Source: Terriglobia bacterium | GTDB lineage: Bacteria; Acidobacteriota; Polarisedimenticolia; Polarisedimenticolales; JAIQFR01 | Assembly: GCA_020073205.1 (NCBI GenBank) | Contig: JAIQFR010000006.1 | Coordinates: forward strand, 21,122-85,121 | DNA length: 64,000 nucleotides | Reading direction: 5' to 3' | In this document: positions 8,125 through 16,734 of the stretch, piece by piece | Layout: each line of letters begins with the position of its first letter | Position numbering within the stretch: the first letter of the stretch is position 1 | Notes under the pieces: generated by a model | The model's input: the letters and a program-made list of their open reading frames with translations, nothing else | Databases searched by the model: none | Told to the model about the DNA's origin: nothing | Translations under genes and position numbers: made by a program

Positions 8125-10887
8125 ATGCTCTTGCGCAAATCGAGCGTGGTGGTCCTGCTGATTCTCGTCGTCGCGGCCGCGCCCTCCCTCGCGGCGCCCG
8201 CCCCCGACGCCGGGAAGGGCCTGGCGGCCTCGATCGACATCCCGTACCAGAAGTTCGTCCTGCCGAACGGCCTGACCTTGCTCGTCCACGAGGACCACAA
8301 GGCGCCGATCGTGGCGGTGAACGTCTGGTACCACGTGGGGTCGAAGAACGAGAAGCCCGGCCGGACCGGCTTCGCGCACCTCTTCGAGCACCTGATGTTC
8401 AACGGGAGCGAGAACTTCAACGACGACTACTTCAAGGTGCTGGAGAGGATCGGCGCGACCGACCTCAACGGGACGACCAACGAGGACCGGACCGACTACT
8501 TCCAGAACGTCCCGACCTCCGCCCTCGACACCGTGCTCTGGATGGAATCGGACCGCATGGGACACCTCGTCGGCGCCATCAACCAGGGGCGGCTCGACGA
8601 GCAGCGGGGAGTCGTCCAGAACGAGAAGCGGCAGGGGGACAACGAGCCGTACAGCCTCAGCGAGGAGGCGATCGACAAGGCCTGCTTCCCCGCCGGCCAC
8701 CCGTACTCCTGGACGGTCATCGGGTCGATGGAGGACCTCCAGGCGGCAAAGCTCGAGGACGTGCACGAGTGGTTCCGGTCGTACTACGGGGCGGCCAACG
8801 CGGTGCTCGTCGTCGCGGGGGACATCGACGCCAAGACGGCGAAGGAGAAGGTGGAGAGGTACTTCGGGGACATCCCGTCCGGTCCCCCGGTCTCGCGGCC
8901 CACGGCCTGGATCGCCAAGCGCGAAGGAGAGCAGCGGCAGGTCGCGCAGGACCGCGTGCCGCAGTCCCGGATCTACAAGGTCTGGAACGTGCCGGCGATC
9001 GCGTCGGCGGACGACGACCACCTCGACCTGGCGGGCCGGGTGCTCGCGTCGGGCAAGAGCTCCCGGCTCTACAAGCGCCTCGTGTACGACGACCAGATCG
9101 CGACCAACGTCCGGGCGTTCCTCGACCGGCGGGAGATAGCGGGATTGTTCGAGATCGTGGCCACCGCGAGGCCCGGCGTCGAACTCGCGAAGGTCGAGAA
9201 GGCGGTGGACGAGGAGCTCTCCCGCTTCCTGAAGGAAGGGCCGACCCCCGACGAGCTGCGGCGCGCGAAGACCGAGCGGATCTCGGGATTCGTGCGCGGG
9301 GTCGAGCGGATCGGCGGGTTCGGCGGAAAGTCCGACGTGCTCGCCATGAGCCAGGTCTACGAGGGGAACCCCGAAGCCTACAAGACCCATCTCGCGCGGA
9401 GCGAGGCGGCCTCGACGGGCGACGTGCGCGAGACCGCGGCGCGGTGGCTCTCGGACGGGGCCTACGTGCTCGAGATCCACCCGTACCCCGAGTTCGCGAC
9501 GTCGAAGTCGACGGTGGACCGCACGAAGGTCCCGGAGCCGGGCACCCCGCCGGACGCGTCGTTCCCCGAGATGAAGAAGGTCACGCTGTCCAACGGGCTG
9601 AAGCTGATCGTGGCGGAGCGCCACGCGATCCCGGTGGTGGGCGTGAGCTTGATCCTGGATGCGGGGTACGCGTCCGACAGCTTCTCCGTCCCGGGGCTCG
9701 CGTCGCTCGCGATGGGGATGCTCGACGAGGGGACGAAGACCCGCGACGCCATCGGGATCAGCGACGAGCTGGCCTCCCTCGGCGCCGAGCTCGGCACCGG
9801 CTCCGACCTCGACACGTCGACCGTGTCCCTGTCGGCGCTCGACGCGAACCTCGACGCGTCCCTGGCGATCTTCGGTGACGTGATCCTGAACCCGTCGTTC
9901 CCCCAGGCCGACCTCGACCGGCTGAAGAAGCAGCAGATCGCCCGGATCCAACGGGAGAAGGTCCAGCCCACCAGCATGGCGCTCAGGGTGTTCCCCCGGC
10001 TGCTGTTCGGCCCGGACCACGCGTACGGCATGCCGTTCACCGGGTCCGGCTTCGAGAAGACGGTGAGCGCGATCACCCGGGACGAGCTGGTGAAGTTCCA
10101 CTCCACCTGGTTCAAGCCGAGCCACGCGACCCTGGTGGTGGTCGGCGACACGACCCTGGCCGAGATCCTGCCGAAGCTCGAGGCGCTCTTCAAGGACTGG
10201 AAGCCCGGGGACGTACCGAAGAAGAACCTCAGGGAAGTCAAGCAGCAGCCCAAGCAGGTGATCTACCTGATCGACCGGCCGGGCTCCGTCCAGTCCATGG
10301 TCATCGCGGGCCACGTGGCCCCGCCCAAGGCGAACCCCGACGAGATCGCCATCGATGCGCTGAACTGGGTGCTGGGCGGCAGCTTCATCTCGCGGATCAA
10401 CATGAACATCCGCGAGGACAAACACTGGAGCTACGGCGCGTCGAGCTTCGTGGTCGAGGCGTCCGGCCAGAGGCCGTTCGTGGTCTTCACCTCGGTGCAA
10501 TCGGACAAGACGAAGGAGACCCTGGCGGAGATCGCGAAGGAAGTCAGGGGACCCATCGGCGCCCGCCCGCTGACCGCCGTGGAGCTCGCGCAGGCCCAGA
10601 GCGGCCTGACCCTCGCGCTCCCGGGCTCCTGGGAGACCGCCAGAGCCGTCGGCGGCTCCATCGCGGAGCTGGTGCGGTTCGGTCTCCCGGACGACTACTT
10701 CGCCACCTACGCGAAGAAAGTTCGCGCGCTCGGCGTCGCGGACGAGGCGACGGCGGCGGCCAAGCTCCTCCACCCCGACAACATGGTCTGGGTGGTGGTG
10801 GGCGATCGGTCGAAGATCGAGGGCCCGATCCGGGAGCTCGGCTGGGGCGATCTCAAGCTGCTCGACGCCGACGGCAACCCGCTCTGA
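8125..10887 (+). CDS. Secreted M16 zinc metallopeptidase, two-domain (pitrilysin/PqqL-like)
   Basis: Secreted zinc protease, probably periplasmic, of 920 residues made of two tandem M16 halves. A signal peptide is clear (RKSSVVVLLILVVAAAPSLA). The first half carries the inverted zinc site HLFEH (His85, Glu88, His89) and the distal ligand Glu167 in VVQNEKRQ, giving the family spacing. The second half (from ~485) keeps the fold (AGYASDSFSVPGLASLA) but has no HxxEH, as is usual for these fused clamshell proteases. Start chosen at 8125 because GGAGG ends 5 nt upstream; an earlier ATG at 8113 is itself part of that site. Followed by a strong hairpin at 10900-10935. Confidence 0.95.
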   Translation: MLLRKSSVVVLLILVVAAAPSLAAPAPDAGKGLAASIDIPYQKFVLPNGLTLLVHEDHKAPIVAVNVWYHVGSKNEKPGRTGFAHLFEHLMFNGSENFNDDYFKVLERIGATDLNGTTNEDRTDYFQNVPTSALDTVLWMESDRMGHLVGAINQGRLDEQRGVVQNEKRQGDNEPYSLSEEAIDKACFPAGHPYSWTVIGSMEDLQAAKLEDVHEWFRSYYGAANAVLVVAGDIDAKTAKEKVERYFGDIPSGPPVSRPTAWIAKREGEQRQVAQDRVPQSRIYKVWNVPAIASADDDHLDLAGRVLASGKSSRLYKRLVYDDQIATNVRAFLDRREIAGLFEIVATARPGVELAKVEKAVDEELSRFLKEGPTPDELRRAKTERISGFVRGVERIGGFGGKSDVLAMSQVYEGNPEAYKTHLARSEAASTGDVRETAARWLSDGAYVLEIHPYPEFATSKSTVDRTKVPEPGTPPDASFPEMKKVTLSNGLKLIVAERHAIPVVGVSLILDAGYASDSFSVPGLASLAMGMLDEGTKTRDAIGISDELASLGAELGTGSDLDTSTVSLSALDANLDASLAIFGDVILNPSFPQADLDRLKKQQIARIQREKVQPTSMALRVFPRLLFGPDHAYGMPFTGSGFEKTVSAITRDELVKFHSTWFKPSHATLVVVGDTTLAEILPKLEALFKDWKPGDVPKKNLREVKQQPKQVIYLIDRPGSVQSMVIAGHVAPPKANPDEIAIDALNWVLGGSFISRINMNIREDKHWSYGASSFVVEASGQRPFVVFTSVQSDKTKETLAEIAKEVRGPIGARPLTAVELAQAQSGLTLALPGSWETARAVGGSIAELVRFGLPDDYFATYAKKVRALGVADEATAAAKLLHPDNMVWVVVGDRSKIEGPIRELGWGDLKLLDADGNPL

Positions 10888-10899
10888 CCGGCTTTCCCC

Positions 10900-10935
10900 G
10901 GCGCGCCCCGCCCCCTCGAAGGGTAGGGGCGCGCC
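10900..10935. terminator. Bidirectional hairpin terminator between convergent genes
   Basis: Perfect 10-bp GC stem (GGCGCGCCCC at 10900-10909 pairing with 10926-10935) with additional internal CCCT/GGG pairing. It sits between the stop of the M16 gene and the stop of the convergent methyltransferase gene, so it can serve both. There is no clear U-tract on either side. Confidence 0.7.
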
Positions 10936-10938
10936 GTC

Positions 10939-11568
10939 TCACGACCTCACCGAGATCGTCACTCCGTCCCGGAGCGGGACGAGCGCCGTGAAGAACTCCC
11001 CGGACCCGTACAGCTCCCCGGTCAGCCCCAGAATGCCCCGCACCGCGGCGGCGCGGGGCCGCTTCTCCATGACCTCGCCGTGCCAGAGCATGTTGTCCGA
11101 CACGAGGAGACCTCCGCGGCGCAGCAGCCTGGCGGCCAGCGGCGCGACCTTCGGGTAGTCCGCCTTGTCGATGTCGTTGAGGATCAGGTCGAATGGCCCC
11201 CGCTCGCGCGCGGCGATCTTAAGGGCGTCGCCGACCTCGATCCGCACGCGGTTGAGGAGGCCGGCCCTCTTCAGGAACGACTCCGCCTCCCGCGCCCGTT
11301 CGGGCGACCCCTCGGTGAGGACGACGAGCCCCTTCGGCCCCACCCCCTTCGCGAACCAGGTCGCGCTGTAGCCGAACCCGGATCCCAGCTCGAGCACGCG
11401 CCGCGCCCCCGTGGCGACCGTCAAGACCTGGAGGAGCCGGCCGACCTGGGGGCCGATGATCGGGAAGTCGCGCTCGGCGGCGAGCGCCTCCATCTCGCGC
11501 AGCACCGGGTCGTCGGTCGGAGCCAGGCCGCCGAGGTACCGGTTCACGCTGGGGTGGACGAGGTTCAT
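10939..11568 (-). CDS. SAM-dependent O-methyltransferase (COMT/CCoAOMT-like)
   Basis: Class I methyltransferase of 209 residues similar to bacterial O-methyltransferase family 3 (caffeoyl-CoA OMT type), cytoplasmic, acting on catechol-like hydroxyls in characterised relatives. SAM-binding motif I is VLELGSGFGYSATWFA; the metal/substrate region LILNDIDKADYPKV and the later LLVSDNMLWHGEV loop are family-typical. ATG at 11568 has GGAGG 6 nt upstream. It is convergent with the M16 protease and has no pathway neighbours, so the acceptor is unknown. Confidence 0.9.
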   Translation of the reverse strand: MNLVHPSVNRYLGGLAPTDDPVLREMEALAAERDFPIIGPQVGRLLQVLTVATGARRVLELGSGFGYSATWFAKGVGPKGLVVLTEGSPERAREAESFLKRAGLLNRVRIEVGDALKIAARERGPFDLILNDIDKADYPKVAPLAARLLRRGGLLVSDNMLWHGEVMEKRPRAAAVRGILGLTGELYGSGEFFTALVPLRDGVTISVRS

Positions 11569-11612
11569 GGGTGCCTCCGGGGGAAATCTGCACGCATCAC
11601 GTCATGTTGCGA

Positions 11613-11773
11613 GCGGCGGATCCCTGCATTTCGAAGGGTACGTCTGGCGGACTCGATTGCCGCCGAGAGGTGGGCCGCTGGCTCGTAAGTGTTACGGCCA
11701 TCGAGCTCGTCGCTGCCCTGTGGCAAGTCGAAGCCGACCCGAACAGACCCTTCGAAATGCAGGGATCCGCCGC
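11613..11773. repeat. 161-bp element with perfect 27-bp terminal inverted repeats (MITE-like)
   Basis: Left arm 11613-11639 (starting GCGGCGGATCCCTGCATTTC) is the exact reverse complement of right arm 11747-11773; the arms enclose 107 bp. Both ends are also followed outward by GTTGC-type sequence, slightly offset. It lies between the divergent O-methyltransferase and HD-domain genes and has no transposase. The arms could be a non-autonomous transposon end pair or a long palindromic regulatory element. Short open frames across it are not convincing genes. No clear target-site duplication is visible. Confidence 0.75.
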
Positions 11774-11836
11774 AACCATTGCGACCGTTTACGCTAACAT
11801 GGCATGACGAGTCCGGCGAGCGGAGGGACCCAGGCG

Positions 11837-12424
11837 ATGAGCGAGCTGCCGACCAGGGACGAGGCGATGGCGCTGCTCCGGCAGTACACGGAGGGGCCGG
11901 GGCTCCTGAAGCACGCCCTCTCGGTGGAAGCGGCTCTCCGCGCGCACGCCAGGAGGCTCGGGCAGGACGAGCACGCCTGGGGGCTCGTAGGGCTCCTTCA
12001 CGATTTCGACTACGAGCGGTGGCCCGACGCCGAGAACCACCCGTGGCGGGGGAGCGAGATCCTGGCGGAGCGCGGCTACCCCGAGTGGTTCCGGCGCGCG
12101 GTCATGTCCCACGCCTCGTACACCGGGATCATGCGGGAGAGCGACCTCGAGAAGGCCCTCTTCGCCTGCGACGAGCTGTGCGGCTTCCTGACGGCCTGCA
12201 CCCTCGTGACGCCGGCGAAGTCCCTCCACGACCTGAAGGTCTCCTCGGTGAGGAAGCGGATGAAGGACAAGGCGTTCGCCCGCGCGGTGAACCGCGACGA
12301 GATCGTCGAGGGAGCCTCCCTCGTCGGGATGGACCTCGACGCGCACGTCGCCTTCGTCCTCGACGCGATGCGGTCCGTCGCGACCGACCTGGGCCTGGCC
12401 GGGAGCGCTCCGCCCGCGGAATAG
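11837..12424 (+). CDS. HD-domain hydrolase
   Basis: Cytoplasmic HD-superfamily metal-dependent phosphohydrolase of 195 residues. Metal-binding residues: LLKHALSVE (His), LLHDFDYERW (the HD pair) and the later VMSHASYT His with KALFACDELCG Asp. This pattern matches the HDIG-like family acting on nucleotides or unknown phosphoesters. ATG 11837 is preferred (GGAGG 10 nt upstream); an in-frame ATG at 11804 is the alternative. The stop lies 10 bp before the aminotransferase gene, whose ribosome binding site overlaps it. Confidence 0.85.
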   Translation: MSELPTRDEAMALLRQYTEGPGLLKHALSVEAALRAHARRLGQDEHAWGLVGLLHDFDYERWPDAENHPWRGSEILAERGYPEWFRRAVMSHASYTGIMRESDLEKALFACDELCGFLTACTLVTPAKSLHDLKVSSVRKRMKDKAFARAVNRDEIVEGASLVGMDLDAHVAFVLDAMRSVATDLGLAGSAPPAE

Positions 12425-12434
12425 GAGCCGTCCG

Positions 12435-13601
12435 ATGGACGAGCGCCGGATCCGAGACCTGTTTCCCGAGACCCCCGGGCTCGTCTACCTCAACGCCGCG
12501 GCGGCCGGGCTCCTGCCGAACGCCGTGATTGAGGCTGTCGGCGCTGCGATCCGCCGGCACGCGGAGCGCGGGGTCCTGTCCGTCCCGGAGGACTTCAGGG
12601 CGATCGCCGCGGCGCGCGACGCGCTCGCGCGGCTCATCGGGGGACGCCCCGAGGACATCGCCTTCGTCCTCAATACCGCGGAGGGGATCGCGCGGATCGC
12701 CGCGGGGCTCGATTGGCGGCCCGGGGACGAGGTGGTGCTCGGCGACCTCGAGTTCCCGGCCAACGTGTACCCGTGGGCGGCGCAGGCCGACCGCGGGGTT
12801 CGAATCCGCCTGGTCGCCTCGGAAGGCGGGCGCCTCGAAGCGGAGCGCTTGATCGGCGCGATGGGGCCTCGGACGCGCGTCCTCGCGGTGTCCCAGGTCC
12901 AGTTCTCGAGCGGCTACCGGATGGACCTCGAGACCCTTGGCCGGGCGGCGGCCGAGCGCGGCGTCCTCTTCTGCGTCGACGCGATCCAGGGGCTCGGCGT
13001 CCTTCCCCTGGACGTCCGCGCCCTCAAGATCGGGGCGCTTGCGGGGGACGGCAGGAAGTGGCTCATGGCGCCGAGCGGCACGGGATACCTCTACGTCGCG
13101 CCGGAGTGGGTGGAGCGGATCGGCGCACGCGCGATCGGGGCGGTGTCGGTCAGGAACGGCCTCGATTTCATGCAGTTCCTGAGGATGCCCGACGGGGAAG
13201 GCCGGATCGACTTCCGCCCGCTCCTCCGCGAAGGGGCGGGACGCTACGAGGCCGGGTACTACAACGCCCCGGGGCTCGCGGGGCTCGCCGCCGCGCTCTC
13301 GACCGGGGAGGCGATCGGGCTAGAGACGATCCTCGATCGGGTCACCTCGCTCGTGGCCCGGCTCGCCGACGGCCTTAGGGCGCGCGGTCTCGCGGTGCAC
13401 GGTCCGCGGAACGCGGCGGAGCGCGCGGGGATCGTGACCTTCGAGGTCCCGGGTGACGCGCACGTGTGGCTGAAGCAGCTCGAGGAAGACGGGTTCGCCC
13501 TCGCCCTCAGGGACGGGCGGATCCGCGTCTCGCCTCACGTCTACAACACGGAGGACGACATCGACGGGCTGCTTAAGCGCCTCTCGTCGCTCCGGGGGTG
13601 A
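12435..13601 (+). CDS. Class V aminotransferase (cysteine desulfurase-like fold)
   Basis: PLP-dependent enzyme of 388 residues. Family features: N-terminal LVYLNAAAAGLLP, phosphate/cofactor-binding VLNTAEGIARI, Asp-Gln-type CVDAIQGLGVLPLDV and the Schiff-base Lys in AGDGRKWLMAPSGTGYLYV. The sequence lacks an obvious mobile Cys loop of IscS/SufS type, so it may be an isopenicillin-epimerase-like or other class V member rather than a sulfur donor; the substrate is unknown. AGGAG lies 7 nt before the ATG. It overlaps the next gene by GTGA. Confidence 0.9.
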   Translation: MDERRIRDLFPETPGLVYLNAAAAGLLPNAVIEAVGAAIRRHAERGVLSVPEDFRAIAAARDALARLIGGRPEDIAFVLNTAEGIARIAAGLDWRPGDEVVLGDLEFPANVYPWAAQADRGVRIRLVASEGGRLEAERLIGAMGPRTRVLAVSQVQFSSGYRMDLETLGRAAAERGVLFCVDAIQGLGVLPLDVRALKIGALAGDGRKWLMAPSGTGYLYVAPEWVERIGARAIGAVSVRNGLDFMQFLRMPDGEGRIDFRPLLREGAGRYEAGYYNAPGLAGLAAALSTGEAIGLETILDRVTSLVARLADGLRARGLAVHGPRNAAERAGIVTFEVPGDAHVWLKQLEEDGFALALRDGRIRVSPHVYNTEDDIDGLLKRLSSLRG

Positions 13602-14929
13602 CGGCCATGCTCGAGAAGCTCTTCCACCTTACGGAGAGCGGGACCACCGTGAGGACCGAGGTCCTCGGCGGCGTGACCACGTTCATGACCATGGCGTACA
13701 TCGTGTTCGTCAACCCGTCGGTCCTCTCCCAGGCCGGGATGGACTTCGGCGCGGTGATGACCGCCACCTGCCTCTCGGCCTGCGCCGCGACCTGGGTGAT
13801 GGGCCTCCTGGCGAACTACCCGATCGCGATGGCGCCCGCGATGGGGGAGAACTTCTTCTTCCTCACGGTCGTCGTGGGAATGGGCGTGCCGTGGCAGGTG
13901 GTGCTCGCCGCGGTGTTCATCTCCGGGATCGCGTTCTTCCTCCTCACCTTCCTGCGGGTCCGGGAGCTGATCATCGACGCGGTGCCGGGGAGCTTGAAGC
14001 ACGCCATCGCCGCCGGCATCGGGCTGTTCATCGCGTTCATCGGCCTGATCAACGCGGGTATCGTCGAGAGGCCGTCAGGGGGCGGCATCCTTCACCTCGC
14101 GAGCCTCGGCCGCCTCCCGACCCTGGTGGCCTGCGCCGGCCTCCTCGTGACCGTGGTGCTGATGGCGAGGCGCGTGCGCGGCGCGATCCTGCTGGGGATC
14201 GTCGCGGCCACGCTCCTCGCCTGGGCGACCGGGCTCGTGAGGTGGCAGGGGCTGTTCGCGGCGCCCCCGTCGCTCGCGCCGACGTTCTTCAAGTTCGACC
14301 TCCGCGCGGCGCTCGATCCGCGGATGATCCACGTGGTGGTCCTGTTCCTGTTCATGGCGGTCTTCGACGCCATCGGGACCCTGATCGGCATCGGCGAGCA
14401 GGCCGGCTTCCTCCGCGACGGAAAGCTCCCGCGGGCGACGAAGGCGCTCATGGCCGACTCGTCGGGCACCGTGCTCGGGTCGCTCCTCGGCACCTCCACG
14501 GTGACTGCCTACATCGAGAGCGCGACCGGGGTCGAGGCGGGGGCGCGGACCGGTCTCGCGAACATGGTGACCGGCGCGCTGTTCCTCGTCGCGTTGTTCA
14601 CGGCGCCGCTGGTGCGGATGGTGGGCGGAGGAGTTCCCGTGCAGGGAGGGGTGGTGCTTCAGCCCCTCACCGCGCCGGCCCTGATCGTGGTGGGCAGCCT
14701 GATGGCGCGGAACCTAATCAGGGTCGATTGGAAGGACATCACCGAGTCGTTCCCGGCGTTCCTCGTGCTGGTGGGGATCCCGTTCACCTGGTCAATCGCC
14801 GACGGCATCGCGTTCGGCTTCATCGCGTACCCGGCGCTCAAGCTCCTGTCAGGTCGTCCGAGGGAAGCGTCGTGGCTCGTGTACGCGCTGGGTGGGTTGT
14901 TCGTGCTGAGGTATGCGTTGATTAGGTGA
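13598..14929 (+). CDS. NCS2-family purine permease (AzgA/PbuG-like)
   Basis: Inner-membrane proton-coupled xanthine/hypoxanthine/adenine-type permease, 443 residues with about 12-13 hydrophobic segments. AzgA/PbuG-type hallmarks: EVLGGVTTFMTMAYIVFVNP near the N-terminus, MAPAMGENFFF and FMAVFDAIGTLIGIGEQAG, and TVTAYIESATGVEAGARTGL in the substrate region. GTG 13598 overlaps the aminotransferase stop (GTGA); an ATG at 13607 is an alternative start. Position behind an HD hydrolase suggests a possible nucleobase salvage theme, but this is only context. Confidence 0.93.
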   Translation: MTAMLEKLFHLTESGTTVRTEVLGGVTTFMTMAYIVFVNPSVLSQAGMDFGAVMTATCLSACAATWVMGLLANYPIAMAPAMGENFFFLTVVVGMGVPWQVVLAAVFISGIAFFLLTFLRVRELIIDAVPGSLKHAIAAGIGLFIAFIGLINAGIVERPSGGGILHLASLGRLPTLVACAGLLVTVVLMARRVRGAILLGIVAATLLAWATGLVRWQGLFAAPPSLAPTFFKFDLRAALDPRMIHVVVLFLFMAVFDAIGTLIGIGEQAGFLRDGKLPRATKALMADSSGTVLGSLLGTSTVTAYIESATGVEAGARTGLANMVTGALFLVALFTAPLVRMVGGGVPVQGGVVLQPLTAPALIVVGSLMARNLIRVDWKDITESFPAFLVLVGIPFTWSIADGIAFGFIAYPALKLLSGRPREASWLVYALGGLFVLRYALIR

Positions 14930-14940
14930 GCGGAAGGTCG

Positions 14941-15147
14941 TTAACTCGACCGGCGTTCACGGCCTGTACGAAGCTCCCACGGCCTGCGGCTCTCGCGCCC
15001 ACAGCTCGCGACGATCTCGCTCGCCATCCTCTGGAGGCGCACCAGGATTTGCAGCTTCTCCTCGATCGACAGGCAGCGGACCTGTTCGCGCCGCCGTCGT
15101 TTGGCGGCAAAGACGGCCTTCGCGATCTCGGCTGGTCGTTCAAGCAC
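14941..15147 (-). CDS. Small conserved-looking hypothetical protein
   Basis: A 68-residue basic, helical protein beginning MLERPAEIAKAVFAAKRRRR and containing the stretch CLSIEEKLQILVRLQRMAS, then SRRPWELRT. The pattern (AKAVFxAKRxRR, EEKLxIxVRLQRMA, a final RPW) is of the sort seen in small proteins accompanying nucleotidyltransferase or toxin-antitoxin pairs, recalled from memory and not verified. It is convergent with the permease gene. The start overlaps a 42-codon frame upstream (15140-15268), which may be the tail of a degraded partner. Function unknown. Confidence 0.4.
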   Translation of the reverse strand: MLERPAEIAKAVFAAKRRRREQVRCLSIEEKLQILVRLQRMASEIVASCGRESRRPWELRTGRERRSS

Positions 15148-15490
15148 GTCCGCGCTCCTTTGCGAACTCTTCCCGCCGGCTCAGCAGCCCGTGGCGCGCG
15201 AGAATCGCGAACTTGGAAGAATGCCCTTCTTGCCGCAAATCGTCGGGAACGGCCAGTGTCGGTTCCATGTTCGAGGCCGCGTGCCCTCCGCGAGGGATTC
15301 TACCCGATCGCGAAATGCCTGTGAATTCCGCTGCCTTGACGCCTCCCTTTGGCCGAGCCGAACCATGCTCGGAGCTCACCACGGCACATCCGCCCGTTGA
15401 CGATCGCCGTCCCGACTGTACCGCATGACGCAGAGCGGCAAGACAGGTTCCGCGGCTTTGCCTGTTCGAGGGGCCGAGACCCGTGATCCA
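15148..15490. other. Gap without a confident gene
   Basis: About 340 bp between the small hypothetical gene and the metallopeptidase-like gene. The only candidate is a minus-strand 42-codon frame (ATG 15268 to 15140) that overlaps the small gene's start by 8 bp and contains SRREEFAKERGRA; it looks more like a remnant than a full gene. No tRNA, hairpin terminator or repeat is evident. Confidence 0.4.
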
Positions 15491-16543
15491 CTATTGCGAC
15501 GACTCACTTCGCCGCTTCACTTCCTGTTCGACAAGCGAGCGATCCAGCCAGGCGACCGTGCCGCGCTCCGTCAAGAGGGCTCTCAGTGCGTCCGTTTGCA
15601 TGTTGGGCACGAGGACCCGCTGCCAGCGGCGCAGGAGCTCGTCGCCTTCATTCAACCAACGCGCGATGTTCCTGGAACGCTGAATCGACAGACTATGCCT
15701 GTCATCAACCCAGACCTTCGCGAGTGCCTCGCGTTGAGAATCTCGTGCCGCGGACCATCGAGCGGCCTCCAGGGCGGGCTCGGGTTGATTCCCCATGATG
15801 AAGAACACGGTCGCGAACTCGTCCGCGGCATCCTCGTTGTCCCAGAGCGGCTGGTCCCAGAGGCGCAGCAGACTGTGGCCCATCTCGTGAAGGAGAACGA
15901 ACGAATTCGCATTCGACAATCCCTGCTTCTCGAGAGATTCCGAAAGTTCGATGCAATGAGTGATGTCGGGAGCGGAGAACGCGTTCTCCGTGCCACAGTG
16001 CCTCACGGCAATTCCGAAGTCCGGGAAGACGAACAGCCGCTTTAGCTGCTGGTATGCTTCCCCCAGGGCCTTCTCGGCTGCCTTGCTCTGCTCCGTCGGC
16101 TCAGGAGCGACCGCGAAGACGTACGCTCTCACCCGCCTTGACATCAGGACGGCTCTTCGATTGTCGAGCACCAGGTGGTAGACGTTTGTCAGCGGCACAG
16201 TGCAGGAAAACTCGGCATTCGCTGACACCCTGCCAGAGCAGTCCGGATACGGACGGAACGGCCGCCCGCTGGCGAATAGGTGGAAGTTCTCGAGGTCCAA
16301 GAGAGCGACATCGAGACCGTTGCCCGATCCACCCGTCACCGAAAGTCGGGCCACCACCCTGGAGCCTTGGCTCAGCGAGAACGGATAGACGGCATAGGAC
16401 CCGGGTGCCACAGCGACGTCGCCGTTAAGGAGAGAAATCGACGGTTCGACGAAGATTCCAGCGTCTTGGGTCGGGCTCGCGGCGACGGCCGACGCGCAAA
16501 CGATTGCGGCGAGCGTGATGAGCAACAGCGCCAAATGTCGCAT
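15491..16543 (-). CDS. Secreted DUF4344-like putative metallopeptidase
   Basis: Exported protein of 350 residues with a signal peptide (HLALLLITLAAIVCASAVA). Residues ~30-150 are a beta-rich region with two Cys; the C-terminal half resembles DUF4344 putative zinc metallopeptidases: zinc motif LLHEMGHSLLRLW (HExxH) followed by NEDAADEFATVFF, whose acidic residue is the expected third ligand. The GGGGAG upstream of ATG 16543 supports the start. It may process envelope proteins, but no substrate is evident. The next gene upstream on the same strand is the triple-module secreted protein (192-bp gap). Confidence 0.75.
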   Translation of the reverse strand: MRHLALLLITLAAIVCASAVAASPTQDAGIFVEPSISLLNGDVAVAPGSYAVYPFSLSQGSRVVARLSVTGGSGNGLDVALLDLENFHLFASGRPFRPYPDCSGRVSANAEFSCTVPLTNVYHLVLDNRRAVLMSRRVRAYVFAVAPEPTEQSKAAEKALGEAYQQLKRLFVFPDFGIAVRHCGTENAFSAPDITHCIELSESLEKQGLSNANSFVLLHEMGHSLLRLWDQPLWDNEDAADEFATVFFIMGNQPEPALEAARWSAARDSQREALAKVWVDDRHSLSIQRSRNIARWLNEGDELLRRWQRVLVPNMQTDALRALLTERGTVAWLDRSLVEQEVKRRSESSQ

Positions 16544-16734
16544 TAGCCAATCTCCCCAAGTCGGCGACTCAGCGGGCCCTTTGCCCGCATCGATACGCTC
16601 CGGCTTCTATTCGCGGGAAAAGACGGGTGCGAGAACCAAGGTAGACCAGAGGCCGGACTTCTGGGCTGTCCAATCTGGCTTGGATCCCACCGAAAGCCCA
16701 CGATGACACCTGAGTGGTGCGGTCCAGTCTTCCA

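Noticed and set aside
5481-8420. 979-codon minus-strand open frame and other very long frames opposite real genes
   Set aside because: Low-complexity Arg/Gly/Pro translation caused by high GC; overlaps nth, polX and the reductase in other frames, which have proper domains.
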